64,000 nucleotides of DNA, taken from positions 1 to 64,000 of the forward strand of contig JAHJKA010000063.1 in assembly GCA_018822545.1 (NCBI GenBank), given 5' to 3'. A program made the position numbers and the translations under genes. The stretch's first letter is position 1. The number at the start of each line of letters is the position of its first letter. The notes below the pieces were generated by a model. The model had not been told where the DNA came from. It ran no database searches and saw nothing but the letters and a program-made list of their open reading frames with translations. Origin of the DNA: Pseudomonadota bacterium (GTDB lineage: Bacteria; Desulfobacterota; Desulfobulbia; Desulfobulbales; SURF-16). Shown piece by piece: positions 18,557-26,414 of this stretch.

Positions 18557-19426
18557 TCATAAAAAATCCTGGTTGGTGCTGAGCAGCTCCGTGATGTTTT
18601 TGAGGAGTTGCTCCATTTTGGCCTCATCCAGCTCAAAACCACTCTCTTTGATCAGGCGCATGGCCTTTGATTTGGTGAATTGCGCAAGGGACAGTTCTTT
18701 TTCTGCCTGCAGGCATGGGTAACCGGCCATCTTGGTGAGAATGTTGGCCAGATAAATGATGGTGGAACCCTTGCTGTAATTTTTATCAAGCCAAGGGGCA
18801 TGGTGATGATACACCTGGCTGATGACCTGCGGGGGAAAATTCCATTGTTTCAGGAGTTTGGCGCCTATCTGGAAATGGGTAAGGCCGAGAATCTTCTTTT
18901 CCGCCTCATTAAAGGTCGTGTGGTTATTTTCGATGTGATCGACCACCACGGAAAATTCCTCATGGAGATATTGGTCCACCACGATTTTGCCGATATCGTG
19001 GATCAGGGCTGAGATAAAGATGGTGTTGTCTGATTTATACTGAAAGAAACGGGCCAGGTAGTTGGCAATATGGCTGCAGATCAGGGAATGTTTCCAGAAT
19101 TTCTTACGATTCTTCTCATCTTTGCCGCTGGTTGAAAAAAACTGCTGGATGGTGAAGGCCAGCAGCAGTGACTTCACCTCACCAAGACCAATGACGACAA
19201 TGGCATGCTTGACCGAACTCACCGCACTGATGGTGCCGAAAAAAGGGGAGTTGGCATATTTGAGAATCTGCAGGGCCAGGGCCTGGTCCCGTTCCACGAA
19301 CTGAGTAATAGTGCCAATGCTGGTGTCCTCATCGTCAAGGAGCGCCAGGATTTCCGTTGAGATGTCAGGCAGGGTGGGAATCTGCTCAATGGTGAGGATG
19401 AGTGCTTCGAGTTTAAGTTCCAGCAT
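18557..19426 (-). CDS. HDOD domain protein (second of a tandem pair)
   Basis: A 289-residue protein whose main part (about 15-210) is an HDOD domain, an HD-fold output module found in bacterial signalling. The stretch ALQILKYANSPFFG and the HD pair in ALIHDIGKIV are present, and a HHHAPW motif follows. Many HDOD domains have lost catalysis; here His and Asp are retained, so activity is not excluded. It is clearly a paralogue of the gene just upstream, the two aligning along their whole length. It is the last gene of a minus-strand cluster with PulE-like and MinD-like ATPases. Confidence 0.9.
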   Translation of the reverse strand: MLELKLEALILTIEQIPTLPDISTEILALLDDEDTSIGTITQFVERDQALALQILKYANSPFFGTISAVSSVKHAIVVIGLGEVKSLLLAFTIQQFFSTSGKDEKNRKKFWKHSLICSHIANYLARFFQYKSDNTIFISALIHDIGKIVVDQYLHEEFSVVVDHIENNHTTFNEAEKKILGLTHFQIGAKLLKQWNFPPQVISQVYHHHAPWLDKNYSKGSTIIYLANILTKMAGYPCLQAEKELSLAQFTKSKAMRLIKESGFELDEAKMEQLLKNITELLSTNQDFL

Positions 19427-19461
19427 GGATGATAACTAAGGTCAAGACGAACGATACGTAT

Positions 19462-20340
19462 TTAGAGGAGGGCGTCTATATTGCCTTCCAGGACGAGGAT
19501 TTCTTTAATCTGGACAAGTAACTTGTCAATGATGTCCCGGTCAAGCTCAAAGCCGTTTTTGTTGATAATATGAACGGCCTTTGAGTTGGCAAACTGGTCG
19601 ATTTCGATGATTTTTTCCTGGGGCAGGCAAGGGTAGCCTGCAAGTTTTGCAAAAATATTGGCGAGATAGGTAATGATGGAGCCTTTGGGGAAGTTTTGTT
19701 CCTGCCAGGGGGTGTGGTGGTGGAAAACCTGCATGATGACCTGCCTGGGAAAGGACCATTGCTGAAGAAGCTTGGCGCCGATCTGATAATGGGTGGCGCC
19801 GAGCAGTTCTTTTTCCGCCTTGCTGAAGGTGGAGTTATTGGTCTCGACATAATCGATGATGCGCCGGAACTCTTCGTGGAAATACTGGTCAGCGACAATC
19901 TTACCTATATCGTGGATCAGGGCGGATAAAAAGAGGGTGTCATCGGAGTCGCAGTGAAAATGGCGGGCCAGAAAGCGGGCGATATGGCTGCTGACAATGG
20001 AGTGGTTCCAGAGCTTTTTTCTGTAAAACTGTTCACCCTCTGATTCGGCAAAAAATTTCTGCACGGCAAAGACTAAGAGTAACGATTTTACCTCACCCAG
20101 GCCGAGAATGACAATGGCATGGTTCACTGAGCTCACCGTACTGATCGTCCCGCTGAAGGGAGAGTTGGCTACTTTAAGAATTTGAGCGGCCAGAGCAGGA
20201 TCAGATTCAATAAGCCGGGTAACCTTGGCGATTCGCACATCCTCTTCATTCAAGGCGGCCAACACCTCGCCCGATGTCTTTGGCAGGGTGGGGATTTTTT
20301 CAATGGTGGCGACAATGTCATCAATACTGCGTTTTTCCAT
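19462..20340 (-). CDS. HDOD domain protein (first of a tandem pair)
   Basis: A 292-residue HDOD protein from the ATG at 20340, chosen for its AGGA site; the frame stays open upstream but would overlap the MinD-like gene. Diagnostic stretches are ALAAQILKVANSPFSG, VILGLGEVKSLLL and ALIHDIGKIVADQYFHEEF, followed by a HHHTPW motif. It is a tandem duplicate of the downstream gene, 35 bases away. HDOD proteins often transmit signals to motility or surface functions through protein contacts. Its place after PulE-like and MinD-like genes suggests the same here, as an inference. Confidence 0.9.
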   Translation of the reverse strand: MEKRSIDDIVATIEKIPTLPKTSGEVLAALNEEDVRIAKVTRLIESDPALAAQILKVANSPFSGTISTVSSVNHAIVILGLGEVKSLLLVFAVQKFFAESEGEQFYRKKLWNHSIVSSHIARFLARHFHCDSDDTLFLSALIHDIGKIVADQYFHEEFRRIIDYVETNNSTFSKAEKELLGATHYQIGAKLLQQWSFPRQVIMQVFHHHTPWQEQNFPKGSIITYLANIFAKLAGYPCLPQEKIIEIDQFANSKAVHIINKNGFELDRDIIDKLLVQIKEILVLEGNIDALL

Positions 20341-20368
20341 GGTTATAATCCTGTTGGCTGAAGATGGC

Positions 20369-21421
20369 CTAGTCAGACTTTTTTGAGCCTGCGAGCAGCT
20401 CGTCAAGATCGAGTTTCAATACCGGGCCAGCCATCTGTGCCCCGAGTTTCGTTGTCTCTGTGGGCCGCGTTTGGCCTAATTTGTCGGCAATATCCTCCAA
20501 TGTGTGGCGCAGGAGCCTAAGCTCTGTGACCACCGCATCTGCAGAAGATTCGTTATTGTTGCTCAGAGCCATACCTTCAATTTCTTTGACTGCCCTTCGG
20601 GGAGAGTTTGGAATGTGCAGGGTGCTGCTCATCGCCTCCAGGGTGCTGCGCCAGAAAGACTCCAGATCGGCGCCTGCGATACCATCCTTATTTTCAATGA
20701 GGCGGCTGGCAATCAGGTGAAAACATTTGGCCACCTGGGAGTCAGGAAATTTGTGCAAAAAAGGCTCTTGCAAACGGATAGCCTCAACCATTTTGCTGTC
20801 TTCAAGGACCAGACCCAGGGCGGCGACTTTCAGGTTGAGGTGTTTGCTTACTGCGTTTTTAAAGGTGGCAAAGGTGATTCTGGCATGACTTGAGTCCTGG
20901 CAACGGTTCACCACGACTCGGGCTGTACCTTTATAACCATTGGCGCCAAGAACCTTGAGCAGGGCATAGGCATCAGTGAGGGAGGTTGGTTCGTGGGTGA
21001 TAATCAGCACGACCTCGCTTGAAGCAAGGCAAAAAGACACCACGTTTTTGGAGATGCCGGCGGCCGTGTCAATGACCAGGAAGTCATAGGCCTTCATGGT
21101 GGCGAGAGAGCCGAGCAGCCCTTCCATTTGCTCAGGCTTGAGATTTGCCATGGCCTCGACACCCGAGCTGCCCGGCAGGATATCCAGATTGTTCGTCTCC
21201 GGCACGAGAATGTCTTCAAGGCGTATGCCTTCCATAATGGCATCCTTGATGTCATAGCGGGGTGAAATGCCGAGGAGGATGTTGACATTGGCCGTGCCGA
21301 AATCCGCATCAAAGAGGCAGGTGGGGTGACCGAGTCTGGCGAGTTCCAAAGCCAGATTAAGGCTGAGGTTTGTTTTGCCGACCCCGCCCTTGCCGCTCGT
21401 TATGGTGATGGTTCGCGTCAT
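20369..21421 (-). CDS. MinD/FlhG-like P-loop ATPase
   Basis: A 350-residue ATPase of the SIMIBI class. The deviant Walker A is SGKGGVGKTNLSLN with the signature Lys, followed by CLFDADFGTANVNILLG and VIDTAAG. The pattern NLDILPGSSGVEAMANL is typical of FlhG/YlxH, which set number and place of flagella, rather than of septal MinD. Residues about 245-350 are an extra tail, charged and probably disordered, ending in LDLDELLAG. It starts only two bases after the PulE-like gene, so the two must be co-translated. No flagellar gene is near, which makes a role with the PulE-like protein at a cell pole the simplest inference. Confidence 0.88.
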   Translation of the reverse strand: MTRTITITSGKGGVGKTNLSLNLALELARLGHPTCLFDADFGTANVNILLGISPRYDIKDAIMEGIRLEDILVPETNNLDILPGSSGVEAMANLKPEQMEGLLGSLATMKAYDFLVIDTAAGISKNVVSFCLASSEVVLIITHEPTSLTDAYALLKVLGANGYKGTARVVVNRCQDSSHARITFATFKNAVSKHLNLKVAALGLVLEDSKMVEAIRLQEPFLHKFPDSQVAKCFHLIASRLIENKDGIAGADLESFWRSTLEAMSSTLHIPNSPRRAVKEIEGMALSNNNESSADAVVTELRLLRHTLEDIADKLGQTRPTETTKLGAQMAGPVLKLDLDELLAGSKKSD

Positions 21422-21423
21422 TT

Positions 21424-24072
21424 TCAGCCCTGCCTCCCGTCGCGTGCCTGGGCCAGAATCTCCACCTTGCCAAGATCGTTTGTTGTCAGGGTGAAAAGCA
21501 CCTGGCTTACGCCATCGTGGTCAGCGCAGAGTTTCTTGAAATTGGTGCTGATAAAGTGCTGGAAACGGCCCATGCTCACGGCGGCCTCGCCGGTTGCCGT
21601 ATGCAGAGCGTTAAAATGGAGCAGCATATCCTCCATGATGCCGGGTTCCCTGTCTGGGTCTCGAACTACAAAGCTGAAGGTGGGGGCGGTGTTTGCGGCT
21701 CTGGTTAGATTCTCGTGGTGTCGGAAATTCTCAAGCATCTCAAAGGGAAGCACCCTGCTGATCTCAGTTAAGGTGGTGGTATTCATTTTCAGAAGCCCAT
21801 CATGAACCATGGTTTTCATGCCCCGGAGCAGGGCTGTTTGCTGAAGGTCGGCAAGCTCTGCGCCCTTGATAAAGGCATGGGGCGTATCAAGGGTGAAAAT
21901 TTCTGAAAGAACGGTGCGGCCCTTGAAACCGCTAAAACCACACGATTCGCAACCTGAACCGTGAAAGAACTGGAGGTGGGCGGGATATTTATTAAAGATC
22001 AGAGACCACTCCTTGGGTTCCGGCTGGTATTCGGTGAGGCAGGATGGACAAATTTTTCGCACCAACCGTTGGGCAAGAACGCAGGAGAGGCTGGCCGCTA
22101 CCTGTGAGCGTTCAATGCCCAGGTCAAGGAGCCGGAACAAGGCGCTGATCGAGTCGTTGGCATAGAGGGAGGAGAGGACCAGATGGCCAGTCTGGGCGGC
22201 ATCAAAGGCCATGGTCGCGGTGGCTTTGTCGCGGAGCTCTCCCACCAGGATAATGTCCGGATCCAAGCGCAAAAAAGAACGGAGGATCTGGGCAAAGTCG
22301 AGGCCTAGTTTTCGGTTGACCTGGGTCTGGATAATGCCGGGGAAATTGTATTCAATGGGGTCTTCGGCAGTAAGGATCTTTAAGGATGGGTCGTAGATCA
22401 GCTTCAGGGCCCCGTACAGGGTTGAAGACTTGCCGCTGCCGTTGGGTCCGGCAACAAGAACTATGCTGGCGTCACTATTGAGGCGGCGGGCAAAGGGCTC
22501 AATGACATGGGAGCTATGGCCATTTTGACGTAAGCTGAGTTTGGCCTTGCGTGGGTCAAGGATATGGATGGTGATGCTTTCGCCGGTGATGGATGGGCAG
22601 CTGGCAACCCGAAATTCAAGCTGGCTTCTGTGCTGGCTCTTTTCGTCCAGATAGCTGGTTCTAAACACGCCGTCCTGGGGCACTCTTTTTTCATTGATAT
22701 CCAGGTTGGCCATGACCTTGAGTCGGGCAATCAGGGCGCCGCTGTTTTCATGGAGACAGCGTTGCAACCATTCCGGGGCGTGGTTTTTAATAACACCGTC
22801 TATCCGGTAGCGGAGGGTGATACTCTTGAGATCCTGCTCAAGGTGAATATCGCTGGCGCCCTGATCAATGCCATGGCGAATAATGTAATGGATGGCCTCT
22901 TCAACATCGACATTTTGTTCATGGGAGGACAGGTCAGGTAGGGCCACCGTCTCCAGGTCTTCGTCCACATCGATATGCATGAAGTCGGGGGAAGCCGTGT
23001 GGGAAAAAAGTTGCTGTTTTTTCAACTCCAGCAAGGTTTTTCGTATCTGCAGGGACGGGGCCTCGTTATAGAGTTCTTCAAAGAGGTCGCAGAAGCGTTG
23101 TTCCGGGATGAGAACACATTGAATCTGGAGCTGCTTGTAGAGCGCCATGAGTTCCCGGGCGCACTGGATCGCCTCGGGCTGCATAAGTGCCAATTTTAAA
23201 TTTCTGTTGAGAATGGAGAGGGGCAACAGCAGATGCTCTTCAGCATAGCGGGGACTGATCAGGCGCGGTAGTGATTCCCGAGAAAAATCATCGTAGCTGA
23301 AGTCTTCCAGCCGGTCAAAGGGGATGTTTGCCTGCAGAGACAGGGCTTCCTGGCATTGCTCCGGGGTGATGACTTTTTGGCCGATGAGAATTTCACCCAG
23401 CAGCTTATTGGTCAACTTTTGTTCTTCAAGGGCCCGGTTTATCTTGTCGGCATCAGCGTAATTAAGATGGATGAGAATTTCGCCGAATTTGATCTGTTTG
23501 CCGTGTTTTTCCAGGAGATGATAGAGATCTAGAGGGGTGACAAGGTCAAGGGAACAGCATATTTCCCCGAAATTACGGGGACACTTGCTTACCTTGTGGC
23601 AATACTCTATGTCCCCGGAAGTGATAATCCCCATGATTTCGCCCTGGCTGGCTAGAATTTCTGAATCCAGCTGGTCGTGCAGTAGGAAGTCAACCTGCTC
23701 TTGGGAGAGGATATTCTGGGCCACCAATGCTTCTGGCAGTGTTTGATAGGCGTTTTTGGCGCTCAGGCAGATTTTTAGCTGTTTTTTAGTGAGGAGATCG
23801 TTGCTGGTAGCAGTTTTGGCGATTTCCTTTTGGACATCAGGCAGGGCCAGGAGACGATTTTTCTTTTTTCCTGAAAGCCGGCCGCTTTCTTCGAGGATAT
23901 GGAGAAATGACCGGCCGGTATAATCTTTTTCTTTTTCCTGAATATCAAGGACTTGTTTGCAGTCCAGGGGCGTGATGAGGTTCTCCTGGACCAGGAGTTC
24001 GCCAATACGTGTCTGGTCAGCATCTGCCTGACCGGCATGGGATTGTTGAGGGTGCAGTAAGTGCGTGAGCAC
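21424..24072 (-). CDS. divergent GspE/PulE-type ATPase
   Basis: An 882-residue protein built on the type II secretion/type IV pilus motor plan. Roughly residues 20-330 hold several GspE-N/MshEN-like helical units (RIGELLVQENLITP; KFGEILIHLNYADADKINRA; LLGEILIGQKVITPEQCQEA). The ATPase core is at about 385-780, with four Cys (CPSC and CESC) in the usual zinc site. Key motifs deviate: the Walker A is GPNGSGKSST, the Walker B region reads GELRDKAT where GEIRDxET is usual, and the His box reads LSSLYAND instead of LSTLHTND. About 100 residues follow the normal end of the fold. The start is GTG at 24072, with AGGAG six bases before it. MshEN units can bind cyclic di-GMP in other proteins. Likely a regulatory or weakly active relative of a pilus motor. 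Confidence 0.88.
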   Translation of the reverse strand: MLTHLLHPQQSHAGQADADQTRIGELLVQENLITPLDCKQVLDIQEKEKDYTGRSFLHILEESGRLSGKKKNRLLALPDVQKEIAKTATSNDLLTKKQLKICLSAKNAYQTLPEALVAQNILSQEQVDFLLHDQLDSEILASQGEIMGIITSGDIEYCHKVSKCPRNFGEICCSLDLVTPLDLYHLLEKHGKQIKFGEILIHLNYADADKINRALEEQKLTNKLLGEILIGQKVITPEQCQEALSLQANIPFDRLEDFSYDDFSRESLPRLISPRYAEEHLLLPLSILNRNLKLALMQPEAIQCARELMALYKQLQIQCVLIPEQRFCDLFEELYNEAPSLQIRKTLLELKKQQLFSHTASPDFMHIDVDEDLETVALPDLSSHEQNVDVEEAIHYIIRHGIDQGASDIHLEQDLKSITLRYRIDGVIKNHAPEWLQRCLHENSGALIARLKVMANLDINEKRVPQDGVFRTSYLDEKSQHRSQLEFRVASCPSITGESITIHILDPRKAKLSLRQNGHSSHVIEPFARRLNSDASIVLVAGPNGSGKSSTLYGALKLIYDPSLKILTAEDPIEYNFPGIIQTQVNRKLGLDFAQILRSFLRLDPDIILVGELRDKATATMAFDAAQTGHLVLSSLYANDSISALFRLLDLGIERSQVAASLSCVLAQRLVRKICPSCLTEYQPEPKEWSLIFNKYPAHLQFFHGSGCESCGFSGFKGRTVLSEIFTLDTPHAFIKGAELADLQQTALLRGMKTMVHDGLLKMNTTTLTEISRVLPFEMLENFRHHENLTRAANTAPTFSFVVRDPDREPGIMEDMLLHFNALHTATGEAAVSMGRFQHFISTNFKKLCADHDGVSQVLFTLTTNDLGKVEILAQARDGRQG

Positions 24073-24384
24073 AGCCAACTCCTAAGGTGGAGGGGAAATT
24101 ATTAACACCTGGCCTAATTTCTTGACGACCAGCAGGGCATGTATGCGGCCCTGCATCTCTGATATTACGAATTTTAGGAAAGAATATCAATTTTTGTAGC
24201 AGTTTATTCATTTTAGTAAGGTGTTGTCTGGTGTTGGATGCTTTTGGAAAATTTACTGGTCTGCAGCTGGAGCACCTGCTTTAATGAAGCCATACTGAAT
24301 CGGTGCGAAAGATGGGTGTACTGCTTTCTGCCTGGAAAAGAGTCTGAAAAGTAAAGGGGTGTCTATTTTGAGTCGAGAGGTGCG
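24073..24384. other. divergent intergenic region (PulE-like / napF)
   Basis: 312 bases between two divergently transcribed units. I see no protein gene, no RNA gene and no convincing -35/-10 or sigma-54 pair. The promoters of both napF and the PulE-like cluster should lie here but cannot be pointed out with confidence. Confidence 0.4.
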
Positions 24385-24873
24385 TTGTCCGGAATGAATA
24401 AAGTTTATGATGAAACGCGCCGGCGCTTTTTAGGCGGCAGCCAGCTTGAGATCAGGCCACCCTGGGCCCTGGGAGGTGATCAATTTTTTAAAACATGCAC
24501 CTGTTGCCGGCAATGCCTTCAGGCTTGTCCCCAGGGAATCTTGACCGTGGATCGCTTTGGCTATCCCCGTGTTGATTTGAGCGCCGGCGAGTGCATCTTC
24601 TGCGGCCAATGTGTAGAAAGCTGTCCTGAGGGAGCGTTGATAAACCTCGGGCAAAAGCCTTGGCACCATAAGCCTTTTGTTGCGGAGAGCTGTCTTAATA
24701 ACAAGGGAACCCTGTGCAGAACCTGCGGGGAGGAATGTCAGACCGGAGCTATCAGCTATCCCATGCAGGATAAAGGTTTCTCACAACCAGTGTTTGATCT
24801 GAACCGGTGTACCGGCTGTGGGGCCTGTTTGCACAGCTGCCCGGTTCAGGCGATAACCATGACCAATCTTTAA
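24385..24873 (+). CDS. napF: ferredoxin-type protein NapF
   Basis: Cytoplasmic iron-sulfur protein of 162 residues, first gene of the nap operon. Four cluster-binding Cys groups are visible: CTCCRQCLQACP, CIFCGQCVESCP, the looser CLNNKGTLCRTCGEEC and CTGCGACLHSCP. The N-terminus has RRRFLGG, a twin-arginine-like stretch without a hydrophobic core, as usual in NapF. NapF interacts with NapA in the cytoplasm and is thought to help its maturation. The first ATG (24385) and one nine bases later (24394) are both possible starts. Confidence 0.92.
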   Translation: MSGMNKVYDETRRRFLGGSQLEIRPPWALGGDQFFKTCTCCRQCLQACPQGILTVDRFGYPRVDLSAGECIFCGQCVESCPEGALINLGQKPWHHKPFVAESCLNNKGTLCRTCGEECQTGAISYPMQDKGFSQPVFDLNRCTGCGACLHSCPVQAITMTNL

Positions 24874-24887
24874 TGGAGGATTGTTTG

Positions 24888-25712
24888 ATGGGTTTCATAA
24901 CAATTGATGAGAATCTCTGTCAAAAAGATGGGCTTTGCGCCATGGTCTGCCCCTATCGTCTTATTGCCCTTGAGGTTGGTAAGACCTTTCCGCAGACGGT
25001 GCCGGGCGGGAAAGAGCGATGTATACAATGCGGACATTGCCAGGCGGTCTGTCCCCATGGCGCCCTTTCCTTGCAGGGTATAAAGCACGACTGGCCGTTT
25101 TTTGACCCTGGGCAACTGCCGGATCTGGATCAGCTTACTCAGCTCATCCGTGGCCGCCGTTCCATCCGGGCCTATAAGGAAAAGAGGGTGGATCGCGACC
25201 TCTTGCAGCGCTGTATCGATCTGGCCCATTTTGCCCCCACGGCGCGCAACAGCCAACAGATAGGCTGGCTGGTCATTGATAGCAAAACAGAACTCCGGCG
25301 CCTGACCGAACATGCCATTGACTGGATGCGTCATTTACAAGCCAGCCAGGATCCCATGGCCGAGCATTATGGTGTCCAGGGCCTGATTCGGGCCTGGGAA
25401 AACGGTTATGACGGTATCCTGCGCCATGCCCCGGCTCTGGTTGTCATGCATGGCCCGGCAGGCTACCGTCTGGCCCAGATGGACAGTACAATTTATTTGA
25501 CAACCTTTGAGCTTATTGCTTTTTCCCAGGGCATCGGCACCTGTTGGGCCGGGTTTTTTCAGATGGCAGCCAGCAGTTGGCCTCCTCTCCAGGCGGCCTT
25601 GCATCTCCCGGAGGGCCATGGTTTGACCGCTGCCATGATGGTCGGCTATCCCCGCCTCAAATATCAGCTGCTGCCACCGCGCAAAGAAACTCAGATTACC
25701 TGGCGCTCATAG
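24888..25712 (+). CDS. ferredoxin-nitroreductase fusion
   Basis: A 274-residue protein with an N-terminal two-cluster ferredoxin domain (residues 1-70; CQKDGLCAMVCP and CIQCGHCQAVCP) and a C-terminal FMN nitroreductase domain (about 85-260; RRSIRAYKEKRVDRDLLQ, APTARNSQ and GTCWAGF). The start at 24888 is fixed by a TGGAGGA site seven bases upstream and 14 bases after napF. Such fusions are common in anaerobes and reduce nitro compounds, quinones or other acceptors, but are not standard Nap components. Its place as second gene of the operon suggests it supplies or drains electrons tied to nitrate metabolism; this is an inference. Confidence 0.9.
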   Translation: MGFITIDENLCQKDGLCAMVCPYRLIALEVGKTFPQTVPGGKERCIQCGHCQAVCPHGALSLQGIKHDWPFFDPGQLPDLDQLTQLIRGRRSIRAYKEKRVDRDLLQRCIDLAHFAPTARNSQQIGWLVIDSKTELRRLTEHAIDWMRHLQASQDPMAEHYGVQGLIRAWENGYDGILRHAPALVVMHGPAGYRLAQMDSTIYLTTFELIAFSQGIGTCWAGFFQMAASSWPPLQAALHLPEGHGLTAAMMVGYPRLKYQLLPPRKETQITWRS

Positions 25713-25720
25713 CATCTTAA

Positions 25721-25768
25721 TGTCACCGTACAGTAACGCTAACTCCCCAATGTTACTATGTGGTGACA
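25721..25768. promoter_or_regulatory. inverted repeat, candidate enhancer for sigma-54 activator
   Basis: TGTCACC-N5-GTAAC at 25721-25737 faces GTTAC-N5-GGTGACA at 25752-25768: twelve of twelve bases match outside the five-base inner gaps. The centre is about 160 bases before the expected start of the sigma-54 promoter, a normal distance for an upstream activating site. It could alternatively be a hairpin ending the napF-nitroreductase transcript, but no T run follows. Confidence 0.55.
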
Positions 25769-25779
25769 CTCAAATCAGC

Positions 25780-25798
25780 TGGTCAAGCCCCTTGACCA
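25780..25798. promoter_or_regulatory. short palindrome, possible operator
   Basis: TGGTCAA (25780-25786) and TTGACCA (25792-25798) form a perfect 7-base inverted repeat around GCCCC. It lies between the longer inverted repeat and the sigma-54 promoter and may bind a second regulator. Support is symmetry and position only. Confidence 0.4.
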
Positions 25799-25880
25799 TA
25801 TTCTTCAGAGCCTGTTCTTAACCCTGTCATAAGCTTTTGTGCGTTCTTGACGGGTGTTGTCTCGCCCTGCCCATTTCTCG

Positions 25881-25896
25881 TGGCATAACCTTTGCT
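25881..25896 (+). promoter_or_regulatory. sigma-54 promoter of napDAGHBC
   Basis: TGGCAT at 25881-25886, five bases, TTGCT at 25892-25896. The invariant GG and GC are exactly 12 bases apart, as required at -24/-12. The site is 147 bases before the napD start in an intergenic region. A sigma-54 promoter needs an enhancer-binding activator, for which the upstream repeats are candidates. Confidence 0.65.
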
Positions 25897-26042
25897 CTTC
25901 TATCTGATAAGTTTTGCCCGTTAGCCTGTGGCAAAAGAGGCTGGTCTTTTTGCAGTCGACTATGCGACAATGGTGCTCATTGCCAAGAGTCGTCTGTCAG
26001 GGCTGGGCGTGCAAAATTACGAAAACCAAAAAAGGAGGCGTT

Positions 26043-26279
26043 ATGGATATTGCTGGAGTTGTTGTTCATACCCGGCCGGCTGATCTTGCCGCGGTGCAGG
26101 CACAACTTGAGACCATGGTTGGTGTTGAAATCCATGGCATTCATGAAAACGGCCGTCTGGTGGTAACAGTTGAAGAGGATGGTTACAGGGAGACAAGCGA
26201 TACGGTACTTCGTCTTCATCAGGTTCGGGGAGTTCTCAATGCATCCCTCGTCTATCAGCATAGCGAAGATATTGCCTAA
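26043..26279 (+). CDS. napD: NapD, chaperone of NapA
   Basis: A 78-residue cytoplasmic protein. The start at 26043 is set by a perfect AAGGAGG site; the frame is open upstream but without a site. It shows the NapD pattern IAGVVVHTRPADLAAVQAQL near the N-terminus and GVEIHGIHENGRLVV after it. NapD binds the twin-arginine signal of NapA and holds back export until the molybdenum cofactor is in place. It is the first gene after the sigma-54 promoter. Confidence 0.93.
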   Translation: MDIAGVVVHTRPADLAAVQAQLETMVGVEIHGIHENGRLVVTVEEDGYRETSDTVLRLHQVRGVLNASLVYQHSEDIA

Positions 26280-26414
26280 CACCTTTCACGGCAATATTTT
26301 TTAGGAACGGCATAAGTGACTCGGTGATTGTCTTACCGAAGTTACGCTGCAAGTCGCTTTTTGAAAATGTTGTTTGTGATAGATGTTGGCGAGTAAGTCA
26401 CTAAGGAGGATACT

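Larger units (their letters stand above)
25713..26042. other. regulatory region before napD
   Basis: 330 bases without a convincing gene, splitting the nap genes into napF-nitroreductase and napDAGHBC. It holds two inverted repeats (25721-25768 and 25780-25798) and a sigma-54 type promoter (25881-25896), described separately, and ends with an AAGGAGG ribosome site for napD. Confidence 0.6.
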
